From Cymbomonas tetramitiformis (taxonomy: Eukaryota; Chlorophyta; Pyramimonadophyceae; Pyramimonadales; Pyramimonadaceae): a stretch of 13,310 nucleotides of DNA. The stretch is taken from assembly GCA_001247695.2 (NCBI GenBank), contig LGRX02012685.1:1-13310 (forward strand). Reading direction: 5' to 3'. This document shows positions 7,416-13,310 of this stretch, piece after piece. The notes below the pieces were generated by a model, which saw only the letters and a list, made by a program, of their open reading frames with translations, was not told the origin of the DNA and did no database searches. The first letter of the stretch is position 1; every line of letters starts with the position of its first letter. The translations under genes were made by a program, and so were the position numbers.

Positions 7416-7509
7416 CTGCGAAATTTTAATTTACTATGAAATTAGGAGAACACGTTCCAAAAACAAAAAGTGGCCGTTTTAGGGTTTCTAGGGTTTTAGT
7501 GTGATTCAC
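7416..7509 (-). other. 94-bp phase-0 intron of the minus-strand gene
   Basis: On the minus strand the sequence runs from GTGAATCAC to a T-rich AAATTTCGCAG end. Both sides keep the reading frame open in phase 0. It is more AT-rich than the exons and contains two TTTAGGG-like words on the plus strand, which are too few to be telomeric. Confidence 0.6.
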
Positions 7510-8514
7510 CTGTAACACGGTGCACTTTGTCTCCCCGATAAACAAGCTGGCCAGTATCTTGGCATGCCAGGGCGGCGTGGTCAGTTGGTACATGACCTCC
7601 AGTTGAGTCCCAACACTCAACCTCGCGCCAAGTCGCTCCGTGGAATGGTAGTGCACCTCACCGAGGGACTCGACAACGAGCTCCTTCTTCACACGCGCCG
7701 AAGTGAACCACTCCTTGTCCGCCGCGGTACTGTTCCGGTCCGAGTCCACCAACCATTCCCAAGCAGAGCCGTCTTCGTTTCGCCTGGCCGCGATGATCGC
7801 GGGTGCCGCGTCAGTCAACTCGACATCCACGCGCCTTTTCTTTGGGAAGTGGCGTTGCGTGTCCGGGCGATGGTTGCGGGAATCCAGATGGCAAGGGGTT
7901 GTTTTCAGGTACGCCTCCTGTAACTCGTTCAGCGTGTCACGTGCGAAGTGACGACCTCGACGTGAAGCCTGCTCCAGTTCGCGTCTCTCTTGGTAAAGAG
8001 TTCCAGTGCGGCCATGCTCTCGTTGTTCATGTCCCCCTGCCAAGATGAATTGCAACTTGTACGACTGCTGGATGAAACTGACAGCCGTCACATGGAAGCA
8101 CTCCGCCATCGTGACGATTCCGCCGAACACTTTCTTCTCGCGTCCGATCAAAGGCTCCGTCAAGTTGGCACCCTTGTCAGAGAAGAAATGCAAGCAACGC
8201 ATTGCCTCTCGCTCGTAGAATGACACAAGCTGCATCAGGTTGTACTCCACGTCCTTCCTGGTTTGCTGCTCGATGAAAATGAACAAAGACTTCCGACTTT
8301 CCATGATCGTCAAGGGTGAAAGGGCTTCGAGCCAATTGTTGGTCAATCGATTGTACTCGTCCTCCTCGAAGTCGTCCTCCAGCCATTTGCAGTGATTACC
8401 CACTGCCTTCACCACGTGCAAGTCGCAGTCCTCTTCGATGCACTCGCCCTCCTCGTTGGTCACGCGGGTCTTCCTGCGTTGGTCCAGTGGAAGATGCGTG
8501 TTGTAGTAGTGTGG
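7510..8514 (-). CDS. Unrecognised minus-strand gene, large exon with NLS-like motif (5' incomplete)
   Basis: The frame is open for 335 codons from 8514 to the donor at 7510, without an early ATG. A TAG precedes it immediately and doubles as a possible acceptor, so this is probably an internal or truncated exon. A GTG at 8463 lies within it but is not a credible eukaryotic start. Reading 5' to 3', the product has an acidic segment (EEDC..DDFEEDEYNRL), a mixed helical region (EYNLMQLVSFYEREAMRCLH), a charged Arg/Glu-rich stretch (YQERRELEQASRRGRHFARD), then PKKRRVD (about 7825-7845), which matches a classical nuclear localisation signal. A globular-looking C-terminal part (EWFTSARVKKELVVESLGEV and on) leads to the splice site. 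I do not recognise the family; nuclear location is inferred only from the NLS. Confidence 0.6.
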
Positions 8515-8561
8515 CTACTACCCCTTGGTACTCGAGAGAGTACCACAGCCGGCTGTGGTAC
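8504..8561. repeat. Cluster of three inverted repeats beside the minus-strand exon
   Basis: Three hairpins follow each other: TAGTAG/CTACTA (8504-8509 with 8515-8520), GGTACTC/GAGTACC (8527-8533 with 8538-8544, loop GAGA), and a perfect 22-bp palindrome with arms GTACCACAGCC/GGCTGTGGTAC (8540-8561). The last two overlap by the shared GAGTACC/GTACC, so they are alternative folds. They sit where the minus-strand open frame begins. Confidence 0.8.
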
Positions 8562-8605
8562 TGTCACAAGTACCAGCGCCAGGGCACATATCTTCCAGGA
8601 TCCGC

Positions 8606-9050
8606 TCTCGGCCCGCATTTGAAAAATATTTAGGCCCGCTTTCGGCCGGGCCGGCCGACACTCGATGCTTACTCGGCCCGCCTTCGGCCAGCCAGGTCAC
8701 CTTAAATGTGCCCGAAACCTATGAGGTATCGACTATATCGTTTTCGGTTCCGATTGCACTGAAAACTGTCCGCATACCTAAGTTCGATAGCTTGACATGA
8801 TGGCATTGAACTCCTCTACATGTGAAACAAGATTATGGAACGAATGGATGAGTGAAACGTTGATTGCGACCAGTATAGACGTCCCAAGGGCTAAAATGTT
8901 ATCACGGCGGCCCGCTATCGGCCAGTTGGCCCGACCTGAAATCGGGACATTCATGTCATTTTGTGTTACGGACCGGCAGATAAAAATCGTTCGGCCCTCA
9001 ATCGGCCCGGGGTAATTTTTGGGGACCTCTAACGGCCCCGGGCCGGCCAG
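8606..9050. repeat. Dispersed GGCC-N7-GGCC repeats in gene-free DNA
   Basis: Four copies share exact spacing: 8633-8647 (core CGCTTTC), 8675-8689 (CGCCTTC), 8909-8923 (CGCTATC) and 8993-9007 (CTCAATC). Further GGCCCG/CGGCC words occur at 8609, 8647-8656, 8928 and 9033-9049. Between them the DNA is unremarkable. Open frames here on both strands look non-coding. No gene is supported from 8562 to 9397. Confidence 0.7.
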
Positions 9051-9072
9051 TCCCCATAGGAAATGTGCCCTG

Positions 9073-9268
9073 ATCCGCGGATGAGTCGCCTTTCAGCTCG
9101 CTCTATTCTTCGGGCGACCCATCCGCGGATGAATCGCCCTTCAGCTCGCTCTATTCTTTGGGCGACTCATGGATCCGGGGATGAGTTGCCCTTCAGCTCG
9201 CTCTATTCTTCGGGGGACTCATCCGCGGATGAGTCGCCCTTCAGCTCGCTCTATTCTTCGGGCGACTC
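9073..9268. repeat. Four tandem copies of a 48-52 bp hairpin-forming unit
   Basis: Units start at 9073, 9121, 9173 and 9221. Each has a self-complementary ATCCGCGGAT head (ATCCGGGGAT in unit 3), then GAGTCGCCC, a constant middle TTCAGCTCGCTCTATTCTTC, then GGGCGACTC. The two flanks are reverse complements, so each unit can fold as a 9-bp stem with a 20-base loop, or pair with the neighbouring unit across the ATCCGCGGAT palindrome. The loop is more conserved than the stem: it differs at one base in unit 3's or 2's neighbourhood only, while stems carry several changes. No ribozyme core is present. Confidence 0.85.
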
Positions 9269-9397
9269 AACAACTGCTGGTTGTGTCATTTACTGCCGCT
9301 CTTTACTTCGCAGGTTTTGTTAGCTTAAAACTAAATTTCGCGTGGTGTTTTGTTTACAGGTTTAAAAGTTTAAACCGCCTTACTTCAAGGTATAATC
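9269..9397 (+). other. Short leader before the proline-rich ORF
   Basis: There is no open frame of note. The stretch includes gtttacag|gtttaaaag (about 9352-9368), which resembles a splice acceptor, and ends with the context ggtataatcATGCCG. It may be 5' untranslated sequence of the next ORF. Confidence 0.3.
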
Positions 9398-9754
9398 ATG
9401 CCGAAGAGATCCCGTGAAGTCTCGCCTTTCTCCCGAGAGCACATGCTCTTTCTCGACATGCTCGGCAATCGGCTTAGCCGTTCCGAGCATGACTCGGTTT
9501 TCACAGCCCCGCTTCCTCCTCGAGAGGTCCCGTCATCTCTTCTCTTCGACCACCCACTTTCCACCTTCGTTGCACCACCGCCTCCTCCTCCCCCACCACC
9601 ACCTCCTATGATCTGGAGGTGGTCGTACCGTTATGAGCTCTACGTGGGGGAGCCTGTTGCACCCCACCGTGCTCCCCCCGGCCGAGGCCGCATCCGGGGT
9701 GGCCATGGCCGCACCCGCGAGCCCTCCCCGCTGTACTTGCGGGCGGAGGAATAG
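9398..9754 (+). CDS. Small proline-rich protein, unrecognised
   Basis: This 118-codon ORF runs from an ATG to a TAG. The N-terminal 50 residues are mixed and charged (PKRSREVSPFSREHMLFLDM), a run of eleven or more prolines follows (about residues 60-71), and the C-terminal part is rich in Arg, Gly and Pro (APPGRGRIRGGHGRTREPSP). Together these suggest a disordered protein, with a polyproline helix that could bind SH3/WW-type or profilin-like partners and an RG-rich tail that could bind RNA. It lies 490 bases upstream of the right-hand multi-exon gene on the same strand; it might be an upstream exon or an independent gene. Chance ORFs of this length are possible in GC-rich DNA, so confidence is moderate. 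Confidence 0.4.
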   Translation: MPKRSREVSPFSREHMLFLDMLGNRLSRSEHDSVFTAPLPPREVPSSLLFDHPLSTFVAPPPPPPPPPPPMIWRWSYRYELYVGEPVAPHRAPPGRGRIRGGHGRTREPSPLYLRAEE

Positions 9755-10245
9755 GACACAATGTGTATATATGATATTTTTATTCATATTTTGTTGTGCA
9801 TATTTTGTTGTGTATATTGTGTTGTGTATATTTTGTTGTTGTAGTATTTTGTTGTGTATATGAAAACATCTCAAATATTCTGCTGTTATTCATCTCTATA
9901 AACGGGGGAATGGCGCGGCCGTGCAAACGGACAAACCTAGTACCTAGGCTCTGGAATGAAGTTATAAACCCCTTCTGCGGTAACCGGGAAAATCTCGGGC
10001 CAAAGTTTGGTATACATAATTCCATTGCTTAGAGATGAATATACTAAAGATATGATATGATGTTGTATATTGATATTTTTTTGTTGCTCATTTCCTCAAT
10101 ATGATATGATATTATTTCATATCAAACCTTGAACATGTTAGTCTGCTAAACCTCCAGGGCGGCTTTAGCAGGGCCGTGTTATATTTATACCATTCATGAT
10201 TTACGTTTCTTAATTTGTGTTTTGTGCATGGTGACATACAGGGTT
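9755..10245 (+). other. AT-rich intergenic or 5' UTR/intron region with T-rich minisatellite
   Basis: No coding frame is supported. From 9781 to 9862 there are about five imperfect copies of a ttttgttgtgtatat unit. A second AT-rich patch with atatgatatgat words lies at 10050-10130. A small hairpin pairs CTGCTAAA (10143-10150) with TTTAGCAG (10164-10171). At the right end, gtgacatacag|ggttATG (10231-10248) looks like a splice acceptor just before the ATG of the next gene, so an upstream 5' UTR exon is possible. Confidence 0.5.
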
Positions 10246-10639
10246 ATGAGTTCTTCCGAAGAGAATGCGGATTCGGATGTCCTCGAGACTTCCTTTGCCC
10301 GGAAGCTTTGTGATAATGACACGTACAGGGTTCCAGTCCTTGCAGATATGTATTCGCCAACATGCGGTGCATATTTTCTGGGATGGTGGAGCATGAGCAT
10401 CATCCCAAAAAATTACAAGTACCCACTCCTCAAGACTCCAAGGCCCAATGATAGTCTTGTCGGCGAGTCGATGCTTGTGATTCGTGGCATGTTCCGCAAA
10501 GGGAACCCGGCAGAGGACGAGGGTTACGAACCTTTTGCACTCGTGGTCGCTGATCAAGAGGCTCTGGGATGCTGTCCGTTCGTGGGCTTCGCTCAAACTC
10601 TGGCGAAGAGTAACGTAGAGCCCCTGAAAGGAAAAAATG
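10246..10639 (+). CDS. Right-hand gene, exon 1
   Basis: The ATG at 10246 follows an acceptor-like acatacag|ggtt and begins an acidic, Ser-rich stretch (MSSSEENADSD). A compact-looking region comes next, with aromatic and Cys residues (SPTCGAYFLGWWSMSIIPKN) and a charged segment ending GKNG at the donor AATG|GTCAGTAT in phase 1. An in-frame ATG slightly upstream (about 10228) would read through the acceptor-like sequence and is less likely. No domain is recognised. Confidence 0.6.
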
Positions 10640-13301
10640 GTCAGTATTTTCTCTCATTCTTCCCTTCGTTTTCCTTCTCCTTCTAATTCAGGCCTTATGT
10701 ATCTTCTGCTTATCTTTTCTAATTCAGCCTTTCGAATTCATTCGTTCTTTTCAGTACCTAATTACCTCTTAGGGGGAGTCATCATCGACAAAGTATTGTC
10801 ATTTGGTCACCTTGAAATCCCTGAACCTGACACTGTCACCGAGATGACCGATGTTGAACGATGGTTCAAGACGTATATCGATATCGCCCCGGAGGGCAGA
10901 GCAGAGCATCCTCGCTGCTTAGGCATTATGCTGGCAATGGATAAATTCATTTGCCCTGGCGCGCAACCCATAAAAAAGAGACCCAGGGGTACAGTGCCCA
11001 ATATGTACATTGCTGCCTCTAGCTGCTTTACTTCATCGCCTTTCATCACGAACCGGGAATTCCGCCGTCAAGAAATCTTCAGAGCTATCGATACAAAGTA
11101 CATGATTAGCACGCAAGACAACGAGCGACTCGACATGCTTCAGAGGAATATTGATGAAGCAGAATTCTTGAAAGTAGAATATTTCCCAAAGATGCTCAAG
11201 TACTTCACTGAACTTGTGGATACATTGCATGCTATTCACACCGAGCAGTACGAGGATTATTATCGAGTCCACATGAAGAAATACACCACCAAAAACAATA
11301 ATCTCCAGATCGTTGATCCGACTTTGCACATCTCGACATGGGCAGCGTTTGTCTCCGAGGTAATGGTTTCAAAATTCACCCCTTCTGTCAATTTTACGTT
11401 ATTTTAATGTTTATCGCGTTCCGCTGCTTCTCACCTATCCGTTTGATCGCAACAGTATCTTCCAGATCTTGCGAGTATTCGCAAAGCCGATGATCATCTC
11501 CTGGCGGAGAACGTTCCAGAGCAAGTATCTGAGTCCGACGAAAACTTGCAGAAAGCGGCAAAGGAGGCCCCAGTGCAAGACGAGCCTGTCTGTCCTCGAC
11601 CTCTTGGACAAGATATTGCTTTGATGCAAGAAAGGTGTCGTCGTCATTGACACCTCACCGATGTTCCACAAACGAGGATATACCTATATTTTGGACAGCG
11701 CCCCGACGTGGACAGCTCCAGACGGCTGCATCCGTGCTGACGACTCGACGATGACCCGCATCCGATTTGCAAATAAGGAAGCTGGAAAGCCCGACGAACT
11801 CGTGAGATCGAAACAGTACCTTTGGATCATAGGGAATCTCCCTTTCTCTATCTTAGATAAAATGTTATACTGTATATTCAAATACTGAGAATTAATTTGC
11901 TTTTGTGTTGGCAGGGGGTGTCGGCAGTGCGGACCTTCCTCAATCTTTGGCTAAGGTGCCAACGCAACCAGTTGCCAACTCTGAAAGCGATGCCGGTGAG
12001 CCGATATAAAACATCTCTCGCTCTCTATCTCCCTTTCTCCTTCGCTCTCCGTCTTAGGTCACAAAAATGATATATGTATTCAAATACTGAGACTTGATTT
12101 GCTTTTGTGTTGTGAGAAGGTTCCGATGGTGACAAGCCTGCATCTGAACCTGAGTCTCCAACGCAACAAGTTGCCAACGCTGAAAGCGATGCCGGTGAGC
12201 CGATATAAAACATCTCTCGCTCTCTATCTCCCTTTCTCCTTCGCTCTCCGTCTTAGGTCACAAAAATGATATATGTATTCAAATACTGAGAATTGATTTG
12301 CTTTTGTGCTGTGAGAAGGTTTCGATAGTGACGGGCCTCCGTCCATCTGAAGCTGAGGTTGAAGCTGAAGCTGAAGCTGAGGTGCCAACGCAACCTCCAG
12401 TTGGTGGAGACGATACGGGTCGTAAACTACCATAAACAAAAACGGCTACACCTCCTTCAATTGTAACTACACCTCTCACTCGTAAATCTCGAAGACTCTC
12501 TGGAGTAAGCCCTTCAGGTTCATCCTGCGAGGCAAGCCCTGCACGTGCAGGGCCATCAGGGGCATACCCTGCAGGTGCAGGGCCATCAGGGGCAAGACCT
12601 GCACGTGCAGGGCCATCAGGGGCAAACCCTGCACGTGCAGGGCCATCAGGGGCAAGCCCTGCTCCAGGGTCATCAGCGGCAAGCCGTCTCCCATCAGCGG
12701 GCCCTGTATCTCCTGCAGCTGGAACTCCGCAGCGGCCAATTACTGCATATTTGTGCACCGTAGCTATGTAATTACTAATCGTTTACATTGCACACAGGTG
12801 TGACTTATCGAATATTGTCAAACGTTCCTGAGGGCCAGCAAGTCGACGATGATGACGGCTACTTCTTTCACAAGATTCCGCAAGTGGTTTTCAAGAAGGA
12901 CTTTCTGCTGGAGCCCGCATCACCTGATTCCTTCACGACTCTTCCCAGGCTTCCATTTACCGGTTTCATTATGGATTGCGAGTATGCTCCGGACTCGAAC
13001 AAGAGATGGATCCCGAAACCTCTCTTAGCAGGAGAGTTCAAGCAATTCCTCTTCAACTTCAACAATTTGACCACGTGTGATGATTGGGTAGGGGGATGTT
13101 TCTGTGGCTTCCAACAACACCACGAGTTCTTCGAAGCCGCCAAGCAGTTTTGCCATGGGAACGCCGAAAAGATGTTCTGGGTGAAACCTTTGAGCAGATC
13201 GAACATGATGGCCTTGGAATCTGGCGTTGCGCCACGGAACTACGCCAACCGCATGGAGTGCTTTGTCTTGTGTTACTACGTCAAGGAAGCAACACCTACA
13301 G
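10246..13301 (+). CDS. Multi-exon gene of unknown family with methyltransferase-like last exon (3' partial)
   Basis: A frame-consistent chain can be drawn: 10246-10639, 10755 (or 10773)-11359, 11456-11524 (or longer), 11631-11815, 11928-11995, 12120-12194, 12329-12418, 12798-13301, with GT-AG boundaries throughout and introns mostly of 94-133 bases. Most introns are phase 1 (10639, 11995, 12194, 12418, 13301), phase 0 at 11359 and phase 2 at 11815. The chain gives about 657 codons. The first half has no family I recognise. The middle is a repeated acidic, Pro/Gln/Ser linker. The last exon resembles an amino-methyltransferase Rossmann half-domain. The edge sequence cctacag|gtccgt is a donor, so the TAG a few bases on is probably intronic. 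The exon model is inferred from frames and splice words only; exons 3, 6 and the linker are the least sure. Confidence 0.55.
10755..11359 (+). CDS. Right-hand gene, exon 2
   Basis: Two acceptors fit phase 1: TTTTCAG at 10754, with the better pyrimidine tract, and CTCTTAG at 10772; they differ by six codons. The exon is open to the donor TCCGAG|GTAATG (phase 0, 11359). The product has VIIDKVLSFGHLEIPEPDTV, a DVERWFKTYIDIAP helix, a Cys/Pro region and a long charged helical part (QRNIDEAEFLKVEYFPKMLK). The block order is loosely reminiscent of a ParB-like/methyltransferase layout, but no diagnostic motif is present, so I do not assign it. Confidence 0.65.
11456..11815 (+). CDS. Right-hand gene, exon 3 region (with probable internal intron or frameshift)
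   Basis: The region starts in phase 0 after CGCAACAG (11455) with YLPDLASIRKADDHLL. That frame stays open to a TGA at 11648. From 11631 a different frame is clearly protein-like (GVVVIDTSPMFHKRGYTYIL) and runs to a donor at 11816. Two readings are possible: a 106-bp intron 11525-11630 (CAA|GTATCT ... ATGCAAG|AAA), which keeps both sides in phase 0, or an indel near 11632. The intron matches the size of the gene's other introns, so I prefer it, although the 36 codons it removes also look coding-like (acidic, Gln/Glu-rich). Confidence 0.45.
11928..12418 (+). CDS. Right-hand gene, three homologous linker exons (11928-11995, 12120-12194, 12329-12418)
   Basis: Three short exons end with related coding: PTQPVANSESDAG, PTQQVANAESDAG and PTQPPVGGDDTG, each followed by a donor in phase 1 (at 11996, 12195 and 12419). 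The two introns between them are both 124 bp if measured to the aligned AG and are nearly identical. The third exon would hit a TGA at 12348 if spliced at the aligned acceptor (12318); using the TAG at 12328 instead restores an open frame (SEAEVEAEAEAEVPTQPP). The peptide is acidic and disordered, a flexible linker between the N-terminal part and the methyltransferase-like end. Confidence 0.55.
11996..12393 (+). repeat. 199-bp exon-intron tandem duplication
   Basis: The unit 11996-12194 (124-bp intron plus 75-bp exon) is repeated at 12195-12393. The introns differ at only a few positions: gagacttgattt versus gagaattgattt, and gtgttgtgag versus gtgctgtgag. The exon parts have diverged much more. 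A partial third relative of the intron end, caaatactgagaattaattt, lies at about 11879-11898, so the expansion may have started with that intron. Confidence 0.9.
12419..12797 (+). other. 379-bp intron with possible repeat-coding cassette exon
   Basis: The donor ACGG|GTCGTA is weak by sequence but is homologous by position to the two GTGAGC donors of the duplicated exons. The acceptor is TTGCACACAG|GTG. In-frame reading past the donor hits TAA at 12433. A cassette 12518-12685 with phase-1 ends (CCTTCAG|GTTC ... AGCC|GTCTCC) could be included without changing frame. Confidence 0.45.
12518..12685 (+). CDS. Possible cassette exon of 10-residue repeats
   Basis: The open frame encodes four tandem copies of a 10-residue unit (SPARAGPSGA, YPAGAGPSGA, RPARAGPSGA, NPARAGPSGA) plus a degenerate fifth. 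The 30-bp DNA units start at 12535, 12565, 12595, 12625 and 12655. Length 168 and phase-1 ends would keep frame if it were spliced in. The repeats suggest a disordered Pro/Gly/Ser spacer. It may equally be a non-coding minisatellite inside the intron; the minus-strand frames are shadows of it. Confidence 0.35.
12798..13301 (+). CDS. Right-hand gene, last exon in window: methyltransferase-like region
   Basis: The acceptor is TTGCACACAG|GTG, phase 1; the TTG upstream is not a start. 168 codons are open. Order seen: an acidic loop (VPEGQQVDDDDGYF), a hydrophobic strand ending in an acidic turn (FTGFIMDCEYAPD), a helix-like GEFKQFLFNFNNL, a strand plus GGCFCGFQQHHEFFEAAKQF, then MFWVKPLSRSN and ANRMECFVLCYYVKE. 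This matches, in order and spacing, the catalytic-motif strand, following helix, 'vF.s..q...l...l' and 'WvKp...N...E.ill' segments of DNA/RNA amino-methyltransferases. The catalytic DPPY/F/W tetrapeptide would be DCEY, so activity is doubtful. The SAM-binding motif is not visible. Ends at a donor at the window edge. Confidence 0.5.
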
Positions 13302-13310
13302 GTCCGTAGA

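Noticed and set aside
7564..8633. Several plus-strand open frames of 70-119 codons
   Set aside because: All are opposite the large minus-strand exon or its flank and share no continuity with one another.
9073..9268. Hammerhead-type retrozyme repeat because of GGATGAGTC
   Set aside because: It resembles CTGATGAGTC, but no GAAA follows the stem and no cleavage triplet is placed correctly.
9063..9417. Plus-strand open frames across the hairpin array
   Set aside because: They are open only because the 48-bp repeat period lacks stops; the array's palindromic structure explains the sequence better.
10143..10171. Transcription terminator hairpin
   Set aside because: An 8-bp stem with a 13-base loop in a eukaryotic intergenic region has no support as a terminator.
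10773..11359. ParB-like nuclease domain
   Set aside because: Only the general position before a methyltransferase-like region suggests it; no diagnostic ParB motif is visible.
12788..12797. Start of a separate gene at a TTG codon
   Set aside because: TTG is not a eukaryotic start, and the sequence is a splice acceptor (TTGCACACAG|GTG).
13301..13310. Stop codon (TAG) ending the right-hand gene
   Set aside because: A phase-1 donor-like CTACAG|GTCCGT precedes it, matching the phase of the gene's other introns, so the gene probably continues.

Overview
The window reads as eukaryotic nuclear DNA. Genes are broken up by short GT-AG introns, there are no operons or Shine-Dalgarno-type starts, there is a decayed Ty3/Gypsy chromovirus, and simple and palindromic repeats are abundant. 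A streptophyte or plant-lineage genome, perhaps a charophyte alga such as Chara, fits the repeat-rich texture and the chromovirus. That placement is inference; no marker gene here proves it.

Left part (1-2334): an array of 18 palindromic units of 20-21 bp (1-372) decays into scattered copies and a second motif, ttcagggggca (to about 765). The array lies directly upstream of a GC-rich gene encoding a low-complexity protein: basic and disordered N-terminus, short coiled coil, then a long Gln/Leu/Pro tract (812-2254, with coding character continuing in shifted frames to 2334). From 2335 to 3538 there is AT-rich intergenic DNA with three diverged copies of a roughly 170-200 bp repeat.

Middle (3539 to about 6700): the 3' part of a Ty3/Gypsy chromovirus. 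It starts inside the RNase H domain (reverse transcriptase, protease and gag are absent), then carries integrase and chromodomain, a roughly 0.9 kb non-coding 3' region, a polypurine tract and the start of a 3' LTR. It is inactivated by truncation, a nonsense codon, a frameshift and loss of a zinc ligand. A 75-bp intron-like insertion flanked by 9-bp direct repeats interrupts the integrase. Beyond it lies a predicted three-way-junction fold (6792-6851).

On the minus strand (8514 to 6999) is a two-exon fragment of an unrecognised gene with an NLS-like PKKRRVD. Its 5' side is bounded by hairpins (8504-8561), GGCC-N7-GGCC repeats (8606-9050) and four tandem copies of a hairpin-forming 48-52 bp unit (9073-9268). 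A small proline-rich ORF follows (9398-9754).

The right part (10246 to the edge) is a plus-strand multi-exon gene of unknown family. A consistent exon chain can be drawn through it, mostly with phase-1 introns. It contains an exon-intron unit of 199 bp repeated in tandem with reading frame preserved, a possible cassette exon made of 10-residue repeats, and a final exon that resembles the C-terminal half of an amino-methyltransferase-type Rossmann domain with an altered DPPY-like motif. The gene runs off the right edge at what looks like a splice donor.
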